Shown here: positions 16,606 through 25,549 of the stretch, piece by piece
Layout: every line of letters starts with the position of its first letter
Numbering within the stretch: position 1 is the stretch's first letter
DNA from: Novosphingobium sediminicola
GTDB lineage: Bacteria; Pseudomonadota; Alphaproteobacteria; Sphingomonadales; Sphingomonadaceae
Length of the DNA: 64,000 nt
Reading direction: 5' to 3'
NCBI RefSeq assembly: GCF_014196525.1
Contig: NZ_JACIDX010000011.1
Coordinates: 1-64,000, forward strand
The notes under the pieces: generated by a model
The model's database searches: none
Told to the model about the DNA's origin: nothing
The model's input: only the letters and a program-made list of their open reading frames with translations
Program-made: the position numbers and the translations under genes

Positions 16606-17105
16606 GTTTGAGGAGACTCAGGAGCGGGGCGCGGGCCTTTGCCGCGGCCGTGGTGAGGCTTGCCACCGCCCCTGCCGCCTTTGGCCCCGCGCGGCGGATC
16701 GCCTTTGCCCGCTCTGGCCCGGTCGAGCGCGACCAGCAATTCCTTGCGCAGCAGCGCGAAATCGCGCTCCACCCCGCCCTCGCGGCCGATCAGCACATGA
16801 TCGTGCCCCGCCAGCCCATGTTCGGGCAGGATCTCACGCACCAGCGCGCGAAACCGGCGCTTCATCCGGTTGCGCACCACGGCATTGCCGATCTTCTTGG
16901 TAACGGTGATGCCAAAACGGCGAATATCGCCCGCGTCAGGCGCGGCATGCGGCAAAACCAGCAGCACGAACCCGGCCCGCGCCACGCGCAAACCCTTGTT
17001 CGCGGCAAGGAAATCCGAACGCTTGGTCATGATGCGCAGCTTGGGCGCAACACTACGATCTTCCGCAAACGCACAATGGGCCGAAGGCAATGCCTCCGAC
17101 CCCAT
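16602..17105 (-). CDS. rnpA: Ribonuclease P protein component
   Basis: RnpA is the protein subunit of RNase P, which matures tRNA 5' ends. The RNR motif region is present as [22 protein letters not shown], preceded by the FGITVTKK strand; the tail after about residue 130 is a glycine/arginine-rich extension ([18 protein letters not shown]), longer than in enterics. The start is uncertain: ATG 17105 is listed, but ATG 17030 (just before TKRSDF) and GTG 17138 are alternatives, and none has a clear ribosome site. The conserved [10 protein letters not shown] beginning argues for a start upstream of 17030. Confidence 0.9.
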   Translation of the reverse strand: MGSEALPSAHCAFAEDRSVAPKLRIMTKRSDFLAANKGLRVARAGFVLLVLPHAAPDAGDIRRFGITVTKKIGNAVVRNRMKRRFRALVREILPEHGLAGHDHVLIGREGGVERDFALLRKELLVALDRARAGKGDPPRGAKGGRGGGKPHHGRGKGPRPAPESPQT

Positions 17106-17203
17106 TGCGTCATCTGTCACGATGTTTTCGCCTGCCACCGATCAGCCCCGGCGTTCAAGCGAACCGGCCCGGCGCGGGGATTGCTCCCCACCGGGCCAGA
17201 TCA

Positions 17204-17338
17204 TCAGGCCGACAGATTCTTGCGGCCGCGCGCACGACGGGCGCGCAGCACCTTGCGGCCGCCGACCGTGGCGGTGCGGGCGCGGAAGCCGTGACGGCGG
17301 GCGCGGACGAGCCGGCTGGGCTGGAAAGTGCGCTTCAT
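17204..17338 (-). CDS. rpmH: 50S ribosomal protein L34
   Basis: A 44-residue protein beginning [20 protein letters not shown] and ending [10 protein letters not shown], an unmistakable L34. It is the first gene of the rnpA-yidD-yidC-engB unit and lies in front of rnpA. No dnaA gene or obvious DnaA boxes are found beside it, so there is no sign of the replication origin here. Confidence 0.97.
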   Translation of the reverse strand: MKRTFQPSRLVRARRHGFRARTATVGGRKVLRARRARGRKNLSA

Positions 17339-17554
17339 GGTCTAAACCCTCAAACAATGTTCGGCGCTGTGCAGCGCGGATAAAGATGGCCAGCCCACCG
17401 ATGCCGATGGGATGTGAAGCGGCGCCACTATGGGAACTGGGCCTCTGAGTCAAGGGATTCGGCACAAGGGAATCGCCCCCGCGCTTTTCCCCTCGACAAG
17501 TCTGACTTTACGCACAAATACTTGGAAAGGGGAAGTCAGACGGGGAATTTGCAC

Positions 17555-19063
17555 ATGGTCGCGCTGGTCCGGACGGTGGCCTATCTGGGGCTGGAGGCGC
17601 GCGCCGTCGAGGTGCAGTGCCAGCTCGCCCCCGGATTGCCGGGCTTTACCTTGGTCGGCCTGCCCGACAAGGCGGTGAATGAAAGCCGCCAGCGGGTGCA
17701 GGCCGCGCTGACCGCGATGGGGCTTGCACTGCCGCCCAAGCGGATCACCATCAATATGTCACCCGCCGATCTGCCCAAGGAAGGCTCGCATTACGACCTG
17801 CCCATTGCGCTGGCGCTGCTGGCCGCGATGGGGGTGCTCGATGCCGAGCAGGCGAGCGATTTTCTGGCGGTGGGCGAATTGTCGCTCGATGGGCGGATCG
17901 TCGGCTCGCCCGGCGTGCTGCTGGCCGCGCTCCATGCCAGCGAGCATGAGCTGGGCCTGATCTGCCCCGCCGCGCAAGGTTCCGAGGCAAGCTGGGCCGC
18001 AGGCATCCCCATAGTCGCCGCGCCCGATCTGGCCAGCCTGCTGGCCCATCTCAAGGGCACGCAGGCACTCTCCCCCCCCTCCCCAGGCCAAAGTGCGGCA
18101 ACCATACCAGGGCCGGATCTGCGCCAGGTCAAAGGGCAGGAAACAGCGCGGCGGGCCCTGGAAATTGCGGCGGCGGGCGGACACAATCTGCTGATGATCG
18201 GGCCGCCCGGCGCGGGCAAATCGCTGATGGCCTCCTGCCTACCCGGCATCCTGCCCGAACTGACGCCCGCCGAGGCGCTCGAAGTCTCGATGATCGCCTC
18301 GGTCGCCGGAACGCTGGAAGGCGGACGAATCAGCCGCGCCCGCCCCTTCCGCAGCCCCCACCATTCGGCCAGCATGGCCGCGATGACCGGCGGCGGGTTG
18401 CGCGTGCGCCCCGGCGAAGTGTCGATGGCGCATCTGGGTGTGCTGTTCCTCGACGAATTGCCCGAATTCCAGCGCGGCGTACTCGATTCGCTGCGCCAGC
18501 CTTTGGAAACCGGCGAGGTCACCGTCGCCCGCGCCAATGCCCATGTCACCTTTCCAGCGCGAGTCCAGTTGATCGCGGCGATGAACCCCTGCCGCTGCGG
18601 CCATCTGGGCGATGCGGGGCTGGCCTGTTCGCGCGCGCCGCGCTGCGCGGGGGATTATCAGAGCAAGGTTTCCGGCCCGCTGCTCGACCGCATCGACCTG
18701 CATGTCGAGGTAGAGGCGGTGTGCGCCTTCGATCTTGCCCTGCCCTCGGCCGCCGAGAGCAGCGCGCAGGTGGCCGCCCGCGTGAATGCCGCGCGCAGGG
18801 TGCAGACCGAGCGCCTCCACGGCTCACGCATGCGCAGCAACGCCGATCTGGATGGCGAATCGCTCGACCGCTTTGCCACGCCCGATGGCGAGGGCATGAA
18901 ATTGCTGATTCGCGCCGCCGAGGCAATGAACCTGACCGCGCGCGGCTATACGCGAATCCGCCGCGTGGCGCGCACCATCGCCGATCTGGCGGGCGCGCAA
19001 AGTGTCTCGCGCGCGCATGTGGCCGAGGCGCTGTCCTATCGCCGCCAGCCGCCCCGCGCGTGA
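17555..19063 (+). CDS. comM: YifB/ComM family Mg-chelatase-like AAA ATPase
   Basis: The 502-residue protein belongs to the ComM family, a hexameric helicase that extends branch migration in natural transformation. The N-terminal ChlI-type domain includes LPGFTLVGLPDKAVNESRQR; Walker A is GPPGAGKSLMA (about 216-226); Walker B is VLFLDELPEF; the C-terminal part has the CRCGHLGD zinc-like segment and sensor region. ATG 17555 is chosen because the family always starts with MVA-x-V..., as here. It is divergent from rpmH. Confidence 0.95.
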   Translation: MVALVRTVAYLGLEARAVEVQCQLAPGLPGFTLVGLPDKAVNESRQRVQAALTAMGLALPPKRITINMSPADLPKEGSHYDLPIALALLAAMGVLDAEQASDFLAVGELSLDGRIVGSPGVLLAALHASEHELGLICPAAQGSEASWAAGIPIVAAPDLASLLAHLKGTQALSPPSPGQSAATIPGPDLRQVKGQETARRALEIAAAGGHNLLMIGPPGAGKSLMASCLPGILPELTPAEALEVSMIASVAGTLEGGRISRARPFRSPHHSASMAAMTGGGLRVRPGEVSMAHLGVLFLDELPEFQRGVLDSLRQPLETGEVTVARANAHVTFPARVQLIAAMNPCRCGHLGDAGLACSRAPRCAGDYQSKVSGPLLDRIDLHVEVEAVCAFDLALPSAAESSAQVAARVNAARRVQTERLHGSRMRSNADLDGESLDRFATPDGEGMKLLIRAAEAMNLTARGYTRIRRVARTIADLAGAQSVSRAHVAEALSYRRQPPRA

Positions 19064-19178
19064 TCGGGGATTAAGGTTCTGTCACCCTTCAGGAGGTTTT
19101 GTGGCAAAGGTTGCAGAGCGAAGATAAGGTTATTAATGCTGGATTAATTCAGCAGTTTTGGGAAAGTTTGCCAAACGC

Positions 19179-19397
19179 ATGAAACCATTTGGTTTAATCC
19201 GTTGCCTCCTGTTTTCGCACGCCCCGAATCGCCGCAAGGTCAGGCGCTCGTCCAGCGATCACTATATCGGCCATTGCATCCATTGCGGCGCGCCGATCAA
19301 ACGGCTCCATCGCGACAAATGGGCGCGCGACTGGGCGCGCACCTTTGGCATGGGCGGAAAATCGCATCCGGTGCACGAGCAGGAGATCGAGGACTGA
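19179..19397 (+). CDS. Small CxxC protein, hypothetical
   Basis: A 72-residue basic protein starting MKPFGLIRCLLF and containing a single CIHCGAPI motif after YIGHCIHCG, so half of a zinc-ribbon or a redox CxxC, plus conserved-looking WARDWARTF. Families with this pattern occur as uncharacterised proteins in sphingomonads. ATG 19179 is preferred to TTG 19158. It ends just before the end of the convergent cyclophilin gene. Confidence 0.6.
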   Translation: MKPFGLIRCLLFSHAPNRRKVRRSSSDHYIGHCIHCGAPIKRLHRDKWARDWARTFGMGGKSHPVHEQEIED

Positions 19398-19402
19398 TCC
19401 AA

Positions 19403-20068
19403 TCAGGGCGCAACCACGCGCCGCACGCTGATAACCTTGACCGGCTGGGCCAGCATCTGCCCCTTCATAAAGCCCTCGCCCGCTTCCGGATCGACCGGCT
19501 GATCCCAAATCTTGCGCACCACATCCATGCCCGACACCACATGGCCAAAGGCGGCATAGCCGGCCTGCGCCTCCGGGTCGGTGGATTGCGGATTGGCGTC
19601 CAGCCCGTCAATATCGGACAGCAGGATTGAGAAATCCCCCGTTGCCGTGCCCGGCGCCAGACGCGCCAGCGAAATCGCCCCCGCCTTGTGCAGCACGCCG
19701 GTCTGGTTGGTCGGCTCATGGGCGATGGGCGGGAAGGTCTTGCGCGGATCGCCGCGCGTGCCCGCCTGAATCAGGCCATTGGGCTGCTCGCCCCACTTCA
19801 GATGCATCGCGCGATAAAATACGACCCCGTCAAAGCGCTTGTTATCAACATAACGCATGAAATTGGCAGTGCTGATCGGGGCATGCTTGCCGTCCAGTTC
19901 CAGCGTGATGGTGCCAAGATCAGTGGTCATCACCACAGTCTCGGTATCGTGCAATGGCTGGGGCGGAACTTCCTTCGCCACGACCGGTTTGGGCGGGGCC
20001 TTGCGCACGGGGGCGGCATAGGCGGGCGTGGCGATCAACGCGGCGAAGAGAGCGAATCGGAGAAGCAT
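19403..20068 (-). CDS. Exported cyclophilin-type peptidyl-prolyl isomerase
   Basis: A 221-residue protein with a signal peptide (MLLRFALFAALIATPAYAA) followed by a proline-rich linker and a cyclophilin domain. Visible are TTDLGTITLELDGKHAPISTANFMRYVD, RFDGVVFYRAMH, then ATGDFSILLSD and GYAAFGHVVSGMDVV, the usual order of the fold. The normally conserved FxMQGGD is altered here to GLIQAGTRGD, as in many bacterial periplasmic forms. It would catalyse prolyl isomerisation of exported proteins. The start is next to repeat R3. Confidence 0.9.
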   Translation of the reverse strand: MLLRFALFAALIATPAYAAPVRKAPPKPVVAKEVPPQPLHDTETVVMTTDLGTITLELDGKHAPISTANFMRYVDNKRFDGVVFYRAMHLKWGEQPNGLIQAGTRGDPRKTFPPIAHEPTNQTGVLHKAGAISLARLAPGTATGDFSILLSDIDGLDANPQSTDPEAQAGYAAFGHVVSGMDVVRKIWDQPVDPEAGEGFMKGQMLAQPVKVISVRRVVAP

Positions 20069-20094
20069 GGGAGCAAGGTTAAAGGGGGAAAGAT

Positions 20095-20320
20095 GCGAGG
20101 GTCTAGACCCTCGCGCTCCCGTTACTGTCTTTGTTGCGCTTATGGTTTGGCCGAAGAGTGTCGGACGCAGCCTTGGAATTTTAAAAGCCTGCGGCGCGGA
20201 CAGGGATGACCTCTTAGCGCCGCAGGCTTTAAAACACGCAGGGCAAACACGCCGCCCCCAACCATCCACCACCCCATTAACGGGATTGCAAAGGGCCCCC
20301 GCCCTTTGCCCGCCGGAGGC
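20095..20320 (+). repeat. Mosaic palindromic intergenic repeat R3 (D-B-A' form)
   Basis: Hairpin D (GCGAGGGTCTAGACCCTCGC) then GCTCCCGTTACTGTCTTTG, the spacer with AGTGTCGGACGCAGCC, central arms AAAGCCTGCGGCGC / GCGCCGCAGGCTTT, and hairpin A' (GCAAAGGGCCCCCGCCCTTTGC) ending GGAGGC. It lies between two minus-strand genes: 27 bases upstream of the cyclophilin start and 6 bases after the HAD gene stop. Confidence 0.93.
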
Positions 20321-20326
20321 AAAACC

Positions 20327-20947
20327 TTACAACAACCCCCGCCCCCGCAAATCCGCCTCCAACGCCTCAGCCCCATCCACGAAATGATGCACATGCCAGC
20401 CCAGCGCGCGCGCGGCCGCGATATTGTCGGCATTGTCGTCGATGAAGAACATCTCGCCCGGCGCATGGCCGAAACGCTGCGCGGCGAGGCCGAAGATCGC
20501 CGCATCGGGCTTGATCATGCGCTCATGCCCCGAAACCACGATGTCGCGAAAATGATCGAGGACCGGGAAGGTCGGGCGGAACATCGCCCATGCGTCCACG
20601 CCGAAATTGGTGATCGAATAGAGCGGCACACCCCGCGCATCGAGCGCCCGCACAATGTCGTGAGTCCCCTCGATGGGGCCGGGCACGCATTCCAGCCAGC
20701 GCGGCGCATAGAGTTCGATCAATTCGCGCTCTTCGGGATATTCCTGCGCCAGTTCCTCGATCATTTCGGCAAAGGGTTTGCCCGCGTCATGCTGGGCATG
20801 CCACTCCTCGCTGACCACTTCGCGCAGGAACCATTCGAGCCGGTCCGCCTCGGGGATCAGTTTTTCATACAGGCCCGCGATTCGCCATTTGACCAACACC
20901 CGGCCAATATCGAACACCACCACATGCGGCTGCTTCTCGCTCATCAC
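20327..20947 (-). CDS. HAD-superfamily hydrolase (HAD-IA type)
   Basis: A 206-residue HAD hydrolase related to haloacid dehalogenases and sugar phosphatases. Motif I is VVFDIGRVLVKW, with the nucleophile aspartate but glycine two residues later instead of the second aspartate, as in YihX-like members. Motif II is SITNFGVD, the motif III lysine is in ERMIKPDAAIFGLA, and motif IV is FFIDDNADNI. The cap is the small helical type. The substrate is not predictable. It ends 6 bases before repeat R3. Confidence 0.9.
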   Translation of the reverse strand: MMSEKQPHVVVFDIGRVLVKWRIAGLYEKLIPEADRLEWFLREVVSEEWHAQHDAGKPFAEMIEELAQEYPEERELIELYAPRWLECVPGPIEGTHDIVRALDARGVPLYSITNFGVDAWAMFRPTFPVLDHFRDIVVSGHERMIKPDAAIFGLAAQRFGHAPGEMFFIDDNADNIAAARALGWHVHHFVDGAEALEADLRGRGLL

Positions 20948-21096
20948 CTTCTCCGATTCGCCCTGATTCGCGCCAAAACACGCAACACAGGGACCAGACG
21001 CAGCAAGCCCGCCATCGCGCTGGGCGGTGGCGGGCTTGCAAGCTTACCCGTGGCAGGCAGGGAACCCAAGGGAACCCAATGCCGACCGCGTATCAA

Positions 21097-21222
21097 TTAG
21101 CCCTGACGAGCCTTGAAACGCTTTTGGGTCTTGTTGATGACATAGGTGCGGCCGCGACGGCGGATCACGCGGTTATCCCGGTGACGGTCCTTCAGCGACT
21201 TGAGGCTGTTGCGAATCTTCAT
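21097..21222 (-). CDS. rpmJ: 50S ribosomal protein L36, zinc-free type
   Basis: A 41-residue protein, [20 protein letters not shown] and onward to [11 protein letters not shown]. This is the C-minus form of L36: the zinc-binding cysteines and histidine of the canonical protein are absent and a longer basic middle is present, as is normal in Alphaproteobacteria. ATG 21222 is the natural start; the frame is open further upstream without meaning. Confidence 0.96.
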   Translation of the reverse strand: MKIRNSLKSLKDRHRDNRVIRRRGRTYVINKTQKRFKARQG

Positions 21223-21293
21223 GACAAATCCCTTTGCCCGAACCGACCGGGCCGAAAATTGAACCGCGCCGATAGGCTGCGTGGGTGGCAAAG

Positions 21294-22313
21294 TCAACCT
21301 TCGCCGCGAATTTCCGTCAGCTTACGTTCCCACGCCAAGGCATGGCCCACAATTACATCAAGATCAGCATAGCGCGGCACCCAAGGCACAGTGGCCTTGA
21401 TGCGGGCATTGTCGGAAATCAGCGAATCGGGGTCGCCCGCGCGGCGCGGCTGCATCACGCGCTTGATGGTGCGATTGGTCGCCCGGTCCACCGCGTCCAG
21501 CACGTCCAGCACCGAGAAACCGCGCCCATAACCGGCATTCATCGTCAGTGAGCGCTGCGGCTGCTCAACCAACGCCTCCAGCGCCAGCACATGGGCATTG
21601 GCCAGATCCGAAACGTGGATGTAGTCGCGCACGCCGGTGCCGTCGGGCGTGGAGAAATCGGTGCCGAACACGCCCACGCTCTCACGCTTGCCCAGCGCCG
21701 CCTCAACCGCCACCTTGATCAGGTGGGTCGCGCCCGCCGTTGATTGCCCGGTGCGCGCATCCGGGTCCGCCCCGGCCACGTTAAAATAACGCAGCGCGCA
21801 ATAATTCATCGGATGGGCCGCCGCGACATCCTTGAGCATGATCTCCGTCATCAGCTTGGACATGCCATAGGGGTTGATCGGGACCTTGGGCATATCCTCG
21901 TTGACGGGCGAAACCTCGGGAATGCCATAGGTGGCTGCGGTCGAGCTGAAGATGAAATGCTTGACGCCACCCGTCACCGCCGCCTCGATCAGGGCGCGGC
22001 TCTTGGCGGTGTTATTGTGATAATATTTCAGAGGGTTTTCCACCGATTCGGGCACAACGACCGATCCGGCAAAATGCATGATGGCGCCGATTCCCTGTTC
22101 GGCGATGATTCGCGCGATCAATTCGCCATCGGCAATATCGCCCTGATAAAAGGCGACGCCATCGGGCACGGCGAAGCGGAAGCCGGTGACCAGATTGTCC
22201 ACCACCGCCACTTTCCACCCTGCGTCCTTCAACGCCAGCACGGCATGGCTGCCAATATAACCCGCCCCGCCGGTGACAAGGACGGGAAGCTTTCCAATCG
22301 TTGCGTCTGTCAT
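21294..22313 (-). CDS. galE: UDP-glucose 4-epimerase
   Basis: A 339-residue extended SDR that interconverts UDP-glucose and UDP-galactose for surface polysaccharides. The NAD motif [16 protein letters not shown] (about 11-26), the [10 protein letters not shown] serine/threonine block, catalytic Y-x3-K as YGMSKLMTE, and the C-terminal [16 protein letters not shown] are all typical. ATG 22313 is chosen; an in-frame ATG at 22331 would add six residues. It stands alone between rpmJ and the DUF4136-like genes. Confidence 0.96.
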   Translation of the reverse strand: MTDATIGKLPVLVTGGAGYIGSHAVLALKDAGWKVAVVDNLVTGFRFAVPDGVAFYQGDIADGELIARIIAEQGIGAIMHFAGSVVVPESVENPLKYYHNNTAKSRALIEAAVTGGVKHFIFSSTAATYGIPEVSPVNEDMPKVPINPYGMSKLMTEIMLKDVAAAHPMNYCALRYFNVAGADPDARTGQSTAGATHLIKVAVEAALGKRESVGVFGTDFSTPDGTGVRDYIHVSDLANAHVLALEALVEQPQRSLTMNAGYGRGFSVLDVLDAVDRATNRTIKRVMQPRRAGDPDSLISDNARIKATVPWVPRYADLDVIVGHALAWERKLTEIRGEG

Positions 22314-22501
22314 GGTTGCCGTCTCTAGCATGATCTATTGGACATGGGATTAAATTATGCGCCATTTTCATCGCAATCCTGCGACAATTTCGCATATCCA
22401 TCGCGCATCAGGTTCATCATCGGGCAAGCTATGACCACCTAGCCTGAGGCCCAAGGGGCACAGAAACACCGCCATTGCCGCACAGAAAGTTGCACAACGC
22501 C

Positions 22502-23194
22502 ATGAAGCCGACCATTTCCGGAAAGATCCCCGCTGCCCTGCTTGCCATTCTGGCTCTGTCCGCACCTGCCCATGCCCAGCCCGGCTGGGGCGGAATGGGG
22601 GGATGGGGCGGCGGTTATGGCGGGTTTGGCGGTTACGGACGCGCTTCGGCCCCGCGCGATGACCGCGAGGGCCGGGTGGATGCCGAAAGGTTTCTGGCCG
22701 ATGGCGCCATTCCTGCGCTGGGCCATGGCCGCGTCACCTTGCGCACGATGCCCGGCACCACCGCGTCCGACCGCGAACAGGCCACCTTCGAGGCCGCCGT
22801 TGTCGATCAACTGGCCAAGGCGGGCTATGACACAACAGGCCCCGATGGCGAAGGCGGCCAGATCGTCGAGATCACCGTGGTGCGCGACCAGCTTGAGCCC
22901 GCCGAGGAAAAGCGCAATCCGATCTCGGGCAGCGCGACGATGGGCGTGTCCAATCGCGGGTCGATGATGGGCCTGTCGCTGGCCTATGACGCCACCAAGC
23001 CGCGCGGCGCGCTGGTGATGACCAATATGGAAATCCGCATCCGCGACCGCGTCTCGGGCAAGGCATTGTATGAGGCCCGCGCCCGCATCGCCACGCGCGA
23101 GGGCACCAAGGCGGCCAGCGACGATGCCGTCTCGGTCCGCCTTGCCGGCGCCCTGTTCGAGCGCTTCCCCTCCTCCTCGTTGGCGGCACGCTGA
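22502..23194 (+). CDS. Exported DUF4136-like protein with glycine-rich N-terminus
   Basis: A 230-residue protein with a signal peptide (IPAALLAILALSAPAHA) and, right after the predicted cleavage site, a glycine/tryptophan-rich stretch (GWGGMGGWGGGYGGFGGYG). The rest resembles the DUF4136 fold of envelope lipoproteins: YDTTGPDGEGGQIVEITVV, then IRIRDRVSGKALYEARARI near the end. It is paralogous to the next gene (IRDRxSGKALxExRA in both, and the Q-L-A-x-x-GY segment). Function unknown, probably periplasmic or outer-membrane associated. Confidence 0.8.
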   Translation: MKPTISGKIPAALLAILALSAPAHAQPGWGGMGGWGGGYGGFGGYGRASAPRDDREGRVDAERFLADGAIPALGHGRVTLRTMPGTTASDREQATFEAAVVDQLAKAGYDTTGPDGEGGQIVEITVVRDQLEPAEEKRNPISGSATMGVSNRGSMMGLSLAYDATKPRGALVMTNMEIRIRDRVSGKALYEARARIATREGTKAASDDAVSVRLAGALFERFPSSSLAAR

Positions 23195-23238
23195 TTCGCC
23201 TCTTGCATGATCGCGCGCATGGGGCCACCACCGGTCCC

Positions 23239-23820
23239 ATGATGCGCCTTATCAGTTCACTTGCGCCGCTGTTGCTGCTTTCCGCCTGCGCCGTGCCGGT
23301 CGGCCCGGTCGAAGTTTCGCGCTTCCATGTCGCCGATGCCTCGCCGCTGGGGCATGGCACGATTGCGGTGGTGCCCGGCCCCGGCATGGATGGCTCCAGC
23401 CTCGAATTGCAATCCTATCAGATCGCGGTCGAAGCCCAACTGGCCGCCCTTGGCTATACCGCCGCCCCGCCCGACAGCGCCGATCAGATCGCCGCGATCC
23501 GTCTGGTCCGCACCGCGCTGACCGAAAGCCGCAGCCCGGTGGGGGTCAGCCTTGGCGCATCGGGCAGCAATTACGGCAGCGGCGCGGGCGTGGGCATCTC
23601 GATCCCCATCCGCACCGCCTCGGGCCAGCAAACGGCCACCGACCTTATCGCCGTGATCCGCGATCGCGCCAGCGGCAAGGCCCTGTGGGAGGGCCGCGCC
23701 AGCTTTACCGTGTCCAGCACGTCGCCTTTGGCGCAAACCCAACTGGCCGCGCCCAAGCTGGCACAGGCGCTGTTTTCCGGCTTTCCCGGCCAATCGGGCG
23801 AAACCATCCGCGTTCCATAG
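23239..23820 (+). CDS. DUF4136 domain lipoprotein
   Basis: A 193-residue protein with a lipobox (APLLLLSAC, cysteine as lipidation site) and a DUF4136 domain: IAVVPGPGMDGSSLELQ, YQIAVEAQLAALGYTAAPP, then AVIRDRASGKALWEGRASF. A glycine/serine-rich loop (GASGSNYGSGAGVGIS) in the middle parallels the family. It follows its paralogue by 44 bases and precedes the M14 peptidase by 9, so all three may be one operon. Start ATG 23239 or the next codon, also ATG. Confidence 0.85.
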   Translation: MMRLISSLAPLLLLSACAVPVGPVEVSRFHVADASPLGHGTIAVVPGPGMDGSSLELQSYQIAVEAQLAALGYTAAPPDSADQIAAIRLVRTALTESRSPVGVSLGASGSNYGSGAGVGISIPIRTASGQQTATDLIAVIRDRASGKALWEGRASFTVSSTSPLAQTQLAAPKLAQALFSGFPGQSGETIRVP

Positions 23821-23829
23821 AGTACACCC

Positions 23830-24966
23830 ATGAGCGAATTTGCCATCCACATCGACTCCGCCTTTGATTCGGGCAATATCGAGGTGCGCGCCATCCATGG
23901 CGCCACCGCCACGCTGGCCATCCGCCGCGATGCGCACAGCGATTTTTTCCAATGGTTCCATTTCCGCGTTTCGGGCGCGGCTGGGCGCGAACTGGTGCTG
24001 CGCATCACCGGGCTGAACGCGGCCGCCTATCCGGGCGGTTGGGAAGGCTACCGGGCCTGTGTGTCGGAGGACCGCGACTATTGGGGCCGCGCCGATACAG
24101 CATGGGACCCGCACACCGAAAACGGCACGCTGACCATCACCTATTCGCCCGAAAGCGAGATCTGCTGGTTCGCCTATTTCGCGCCCTATTCAATGGAGCG
24201 CCACCACGACCTGATCGCGCAACTGGCCGCCGAGCCGGGCGTGATCTATCGCCGCCTTGGGCAAAGCCTCGATGGCCAGCCCATCGACTGCCTGACCATG
24301 GGCGACGGGCCGGTGCAGATCTGGCTTCAGGCCCGCCAGCATCCGGGCGAGAGCATGGCGCAATGGTGGATGGAAGGGGCGCTCGATGCTCTGACCGATC
24401 CGGCCAATCCGCATGGGCGTTTGCTGCGGGAGAAGGCGACCGTGCATGTTGTGCCCAACGCCAATCCCGATGGCTCGCGCCGGGGGCATTTGCGCACCAA
24501 TGCGGCGGGCGTGAACCTCAACCGCGAATGGCACGATCCGCGCCCTGATCGCAGCCCCGAAGTGCTGGCCATCCGCAATGCGATGGATGAGACCGGCGTC
24601 GCCCTGTGCATGGACGTGCATGGCGACGAGGCGATCCCACATGTCTTCATCGCCGGTTTCGAGGGCATCCCCGGCATCACGCAGGCGCAACTGGCGTCAT
24701 ACCATCGCTATCTGGCGATCCTTGACGCCCAGACGCCCGATTTCCAGACCAGGGCGGGCTACCCCATCGCGCCTGCAGGCCGGGGCAATCTGACCATGGC
24801 CACCAACCAGATCGCCGAGCGGTTTGGCGCGGTGGCGATGACGCTGGAAATGCCGTTCAAGGACCACAATGACCTGCCCTGCCCCGATCAGGGGTGGAGC
24901 CCGGAACGCAGCGCGCAATTGGGCCGCGACTGCATCGCCGCGCTGGCGCAGTGGATTATGGGTTAA
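23830..24966 (+). CDS. M14-family zinc carboxypeptidase, cytosolic carboxypeptidase type
   Basis: A 378-residue protein with an N-terminal beta domain (residues 1-120, [20 protein letters not shown] and the [10 protein letters not shown] motif) as in the CCP/Nna1 subfamily, followed by the peptidase domain. Zinc ligands are in [12 protein letters not shown] (H and E) and CMDVHGDE (H); NLNREW is the substrate-binding motif; the general base glutamate lies in MTLEMPFKD. There is no signal peptide. The enzyme should trim C-terminal residues from peptides in the cytoplasm; the substrate is unknown. Confidence 0.93.
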   Translation: MSEFAIHIDSAFDSGNIEVRAIHGATATLAIRRDAHSDFFQWFHFRVSGAAGRELVLRITGLNAAAYPGGWEGYRACVSEDRDYWGRADTAWDPHTENGTLTITYSPESEICWFAYFAPYSMERHHDLIAQLAAEPGVIYRRLGQSLDGQPIDCLTMGDGPVQIWLQARQHPGESMAQWWMEGALDALTDPANPHGRLLREKATVHVVPNANPDGSRRGHLRTNAAGVNLNREWHDPRPDRSPEVLAIRNAMDETGVALCMDVHGDEAIPHVFIAGFEGIPGITQAQLASYHRYLAILDAQTPDFQTRAGYPIAPAGRGNLTMATNQIAERFGAVAMTLEMPFKDHNDLPCPDQGWSPERSAQLGRDCIAALAQWIMG

Positions 24967-25400
24967 TCGCTCTCGATGGCGGCTTCTGCCGATTGCCAAA
25001 AGGCATGCAGAACCGCCATCGCCTGTTTGCGCAAAGGCGCGGGCACGCCTTCCATCAGCGTCTGCTCATAAGCGTCGATCACGGTGAGGACCTGCGTATG
25101 CAGCGCCTCCCCCTCGGCGCTCAGATAAAGCCCCTGCGAGCGCCCATCGACCCGTTGACGATCGATCAACCCCTTCGCCTCAAGCCGCGAGACGATCGGC
25201 ACCATATTGGCCCGCTGAATATCAAGGATGCGCCCCGCCTCGCTCTGGGTGATGCCCGGTTGGCCGTTCAGCAGCATCAACAGGCTGGCATCGACATGGC
25301 GCAGCGAAAGCGCCGACAGGCGCCGGTTAAGCCCGGCCAGCGCCGCCGAGGAGGCCCGGCGCAGCACATAGCCGGGAAGATTTGCCAATGGATCGTTCAT
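24963..25400 (-). CDS. MarR-family transcriptional regulator
   Basis: A 145-residue winged-helix repressor: [33 protein letters not shown] is the recognition region and [15 protein letters not shown] the wing. ATG 25400 lies 149 bases from the divergent acyl-CoA dehydrogenase gene, and a near-perfect palindrome (25512-25530) sits between them, close to the dehydrogenase start. It is likely that this protein controls that gene and itself, with a CoA thioester or aromatic acid as ligand; this is inferred from arrangement. Confidence 0.92.
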   Translation of the reverse strand: MNDPLANLPGYVLRRASSAALAGLNRRLSALSLRHVDASLLMLLNGQPGITQSEAGRILDIQRANMVPIVSRLEAKGLIDRQRVDGRSQGLYLSAEGEALHTQVLTVIDAYEQTLMEGVPAPLRKQAMAVLHAFWQSAEAAIESD

Positions 25401-25511
25401 AACAATCTTTCGTGAAGCCCACGAGGGCCGATGGCAAGGGGGGCGCGCAACAAAAATCCGCACCACGTGCGATTTTTCGACCATGGTGGCGATTGGCAGG
25501 CCTGCGCATTA

Positions 25512-25530
25512 CTGTTATGCATGATAGCAG
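25512..25530. promoter_or_regulatory. Putative MarR operator (palindrome)
   Basis: CTGTTATGCATGATAGCAG, a 19-base palindrome with one mismatch between arms (CTGTTAT / ATAGCAG), 20 bases before the acyl-CoA dehydrogenase start, in the divergent gap with a marR gene. Confidence 0.55.
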
Positions 25531-25549
25531 AATTAGATGAGAGGACCGC

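Noticed and set aside
17139..17554. Replication origin next to rpmH
   Set aside because: No dnaA gene, no cluster of TTATCCACA-like boxes and no AT-rich unwinding region.
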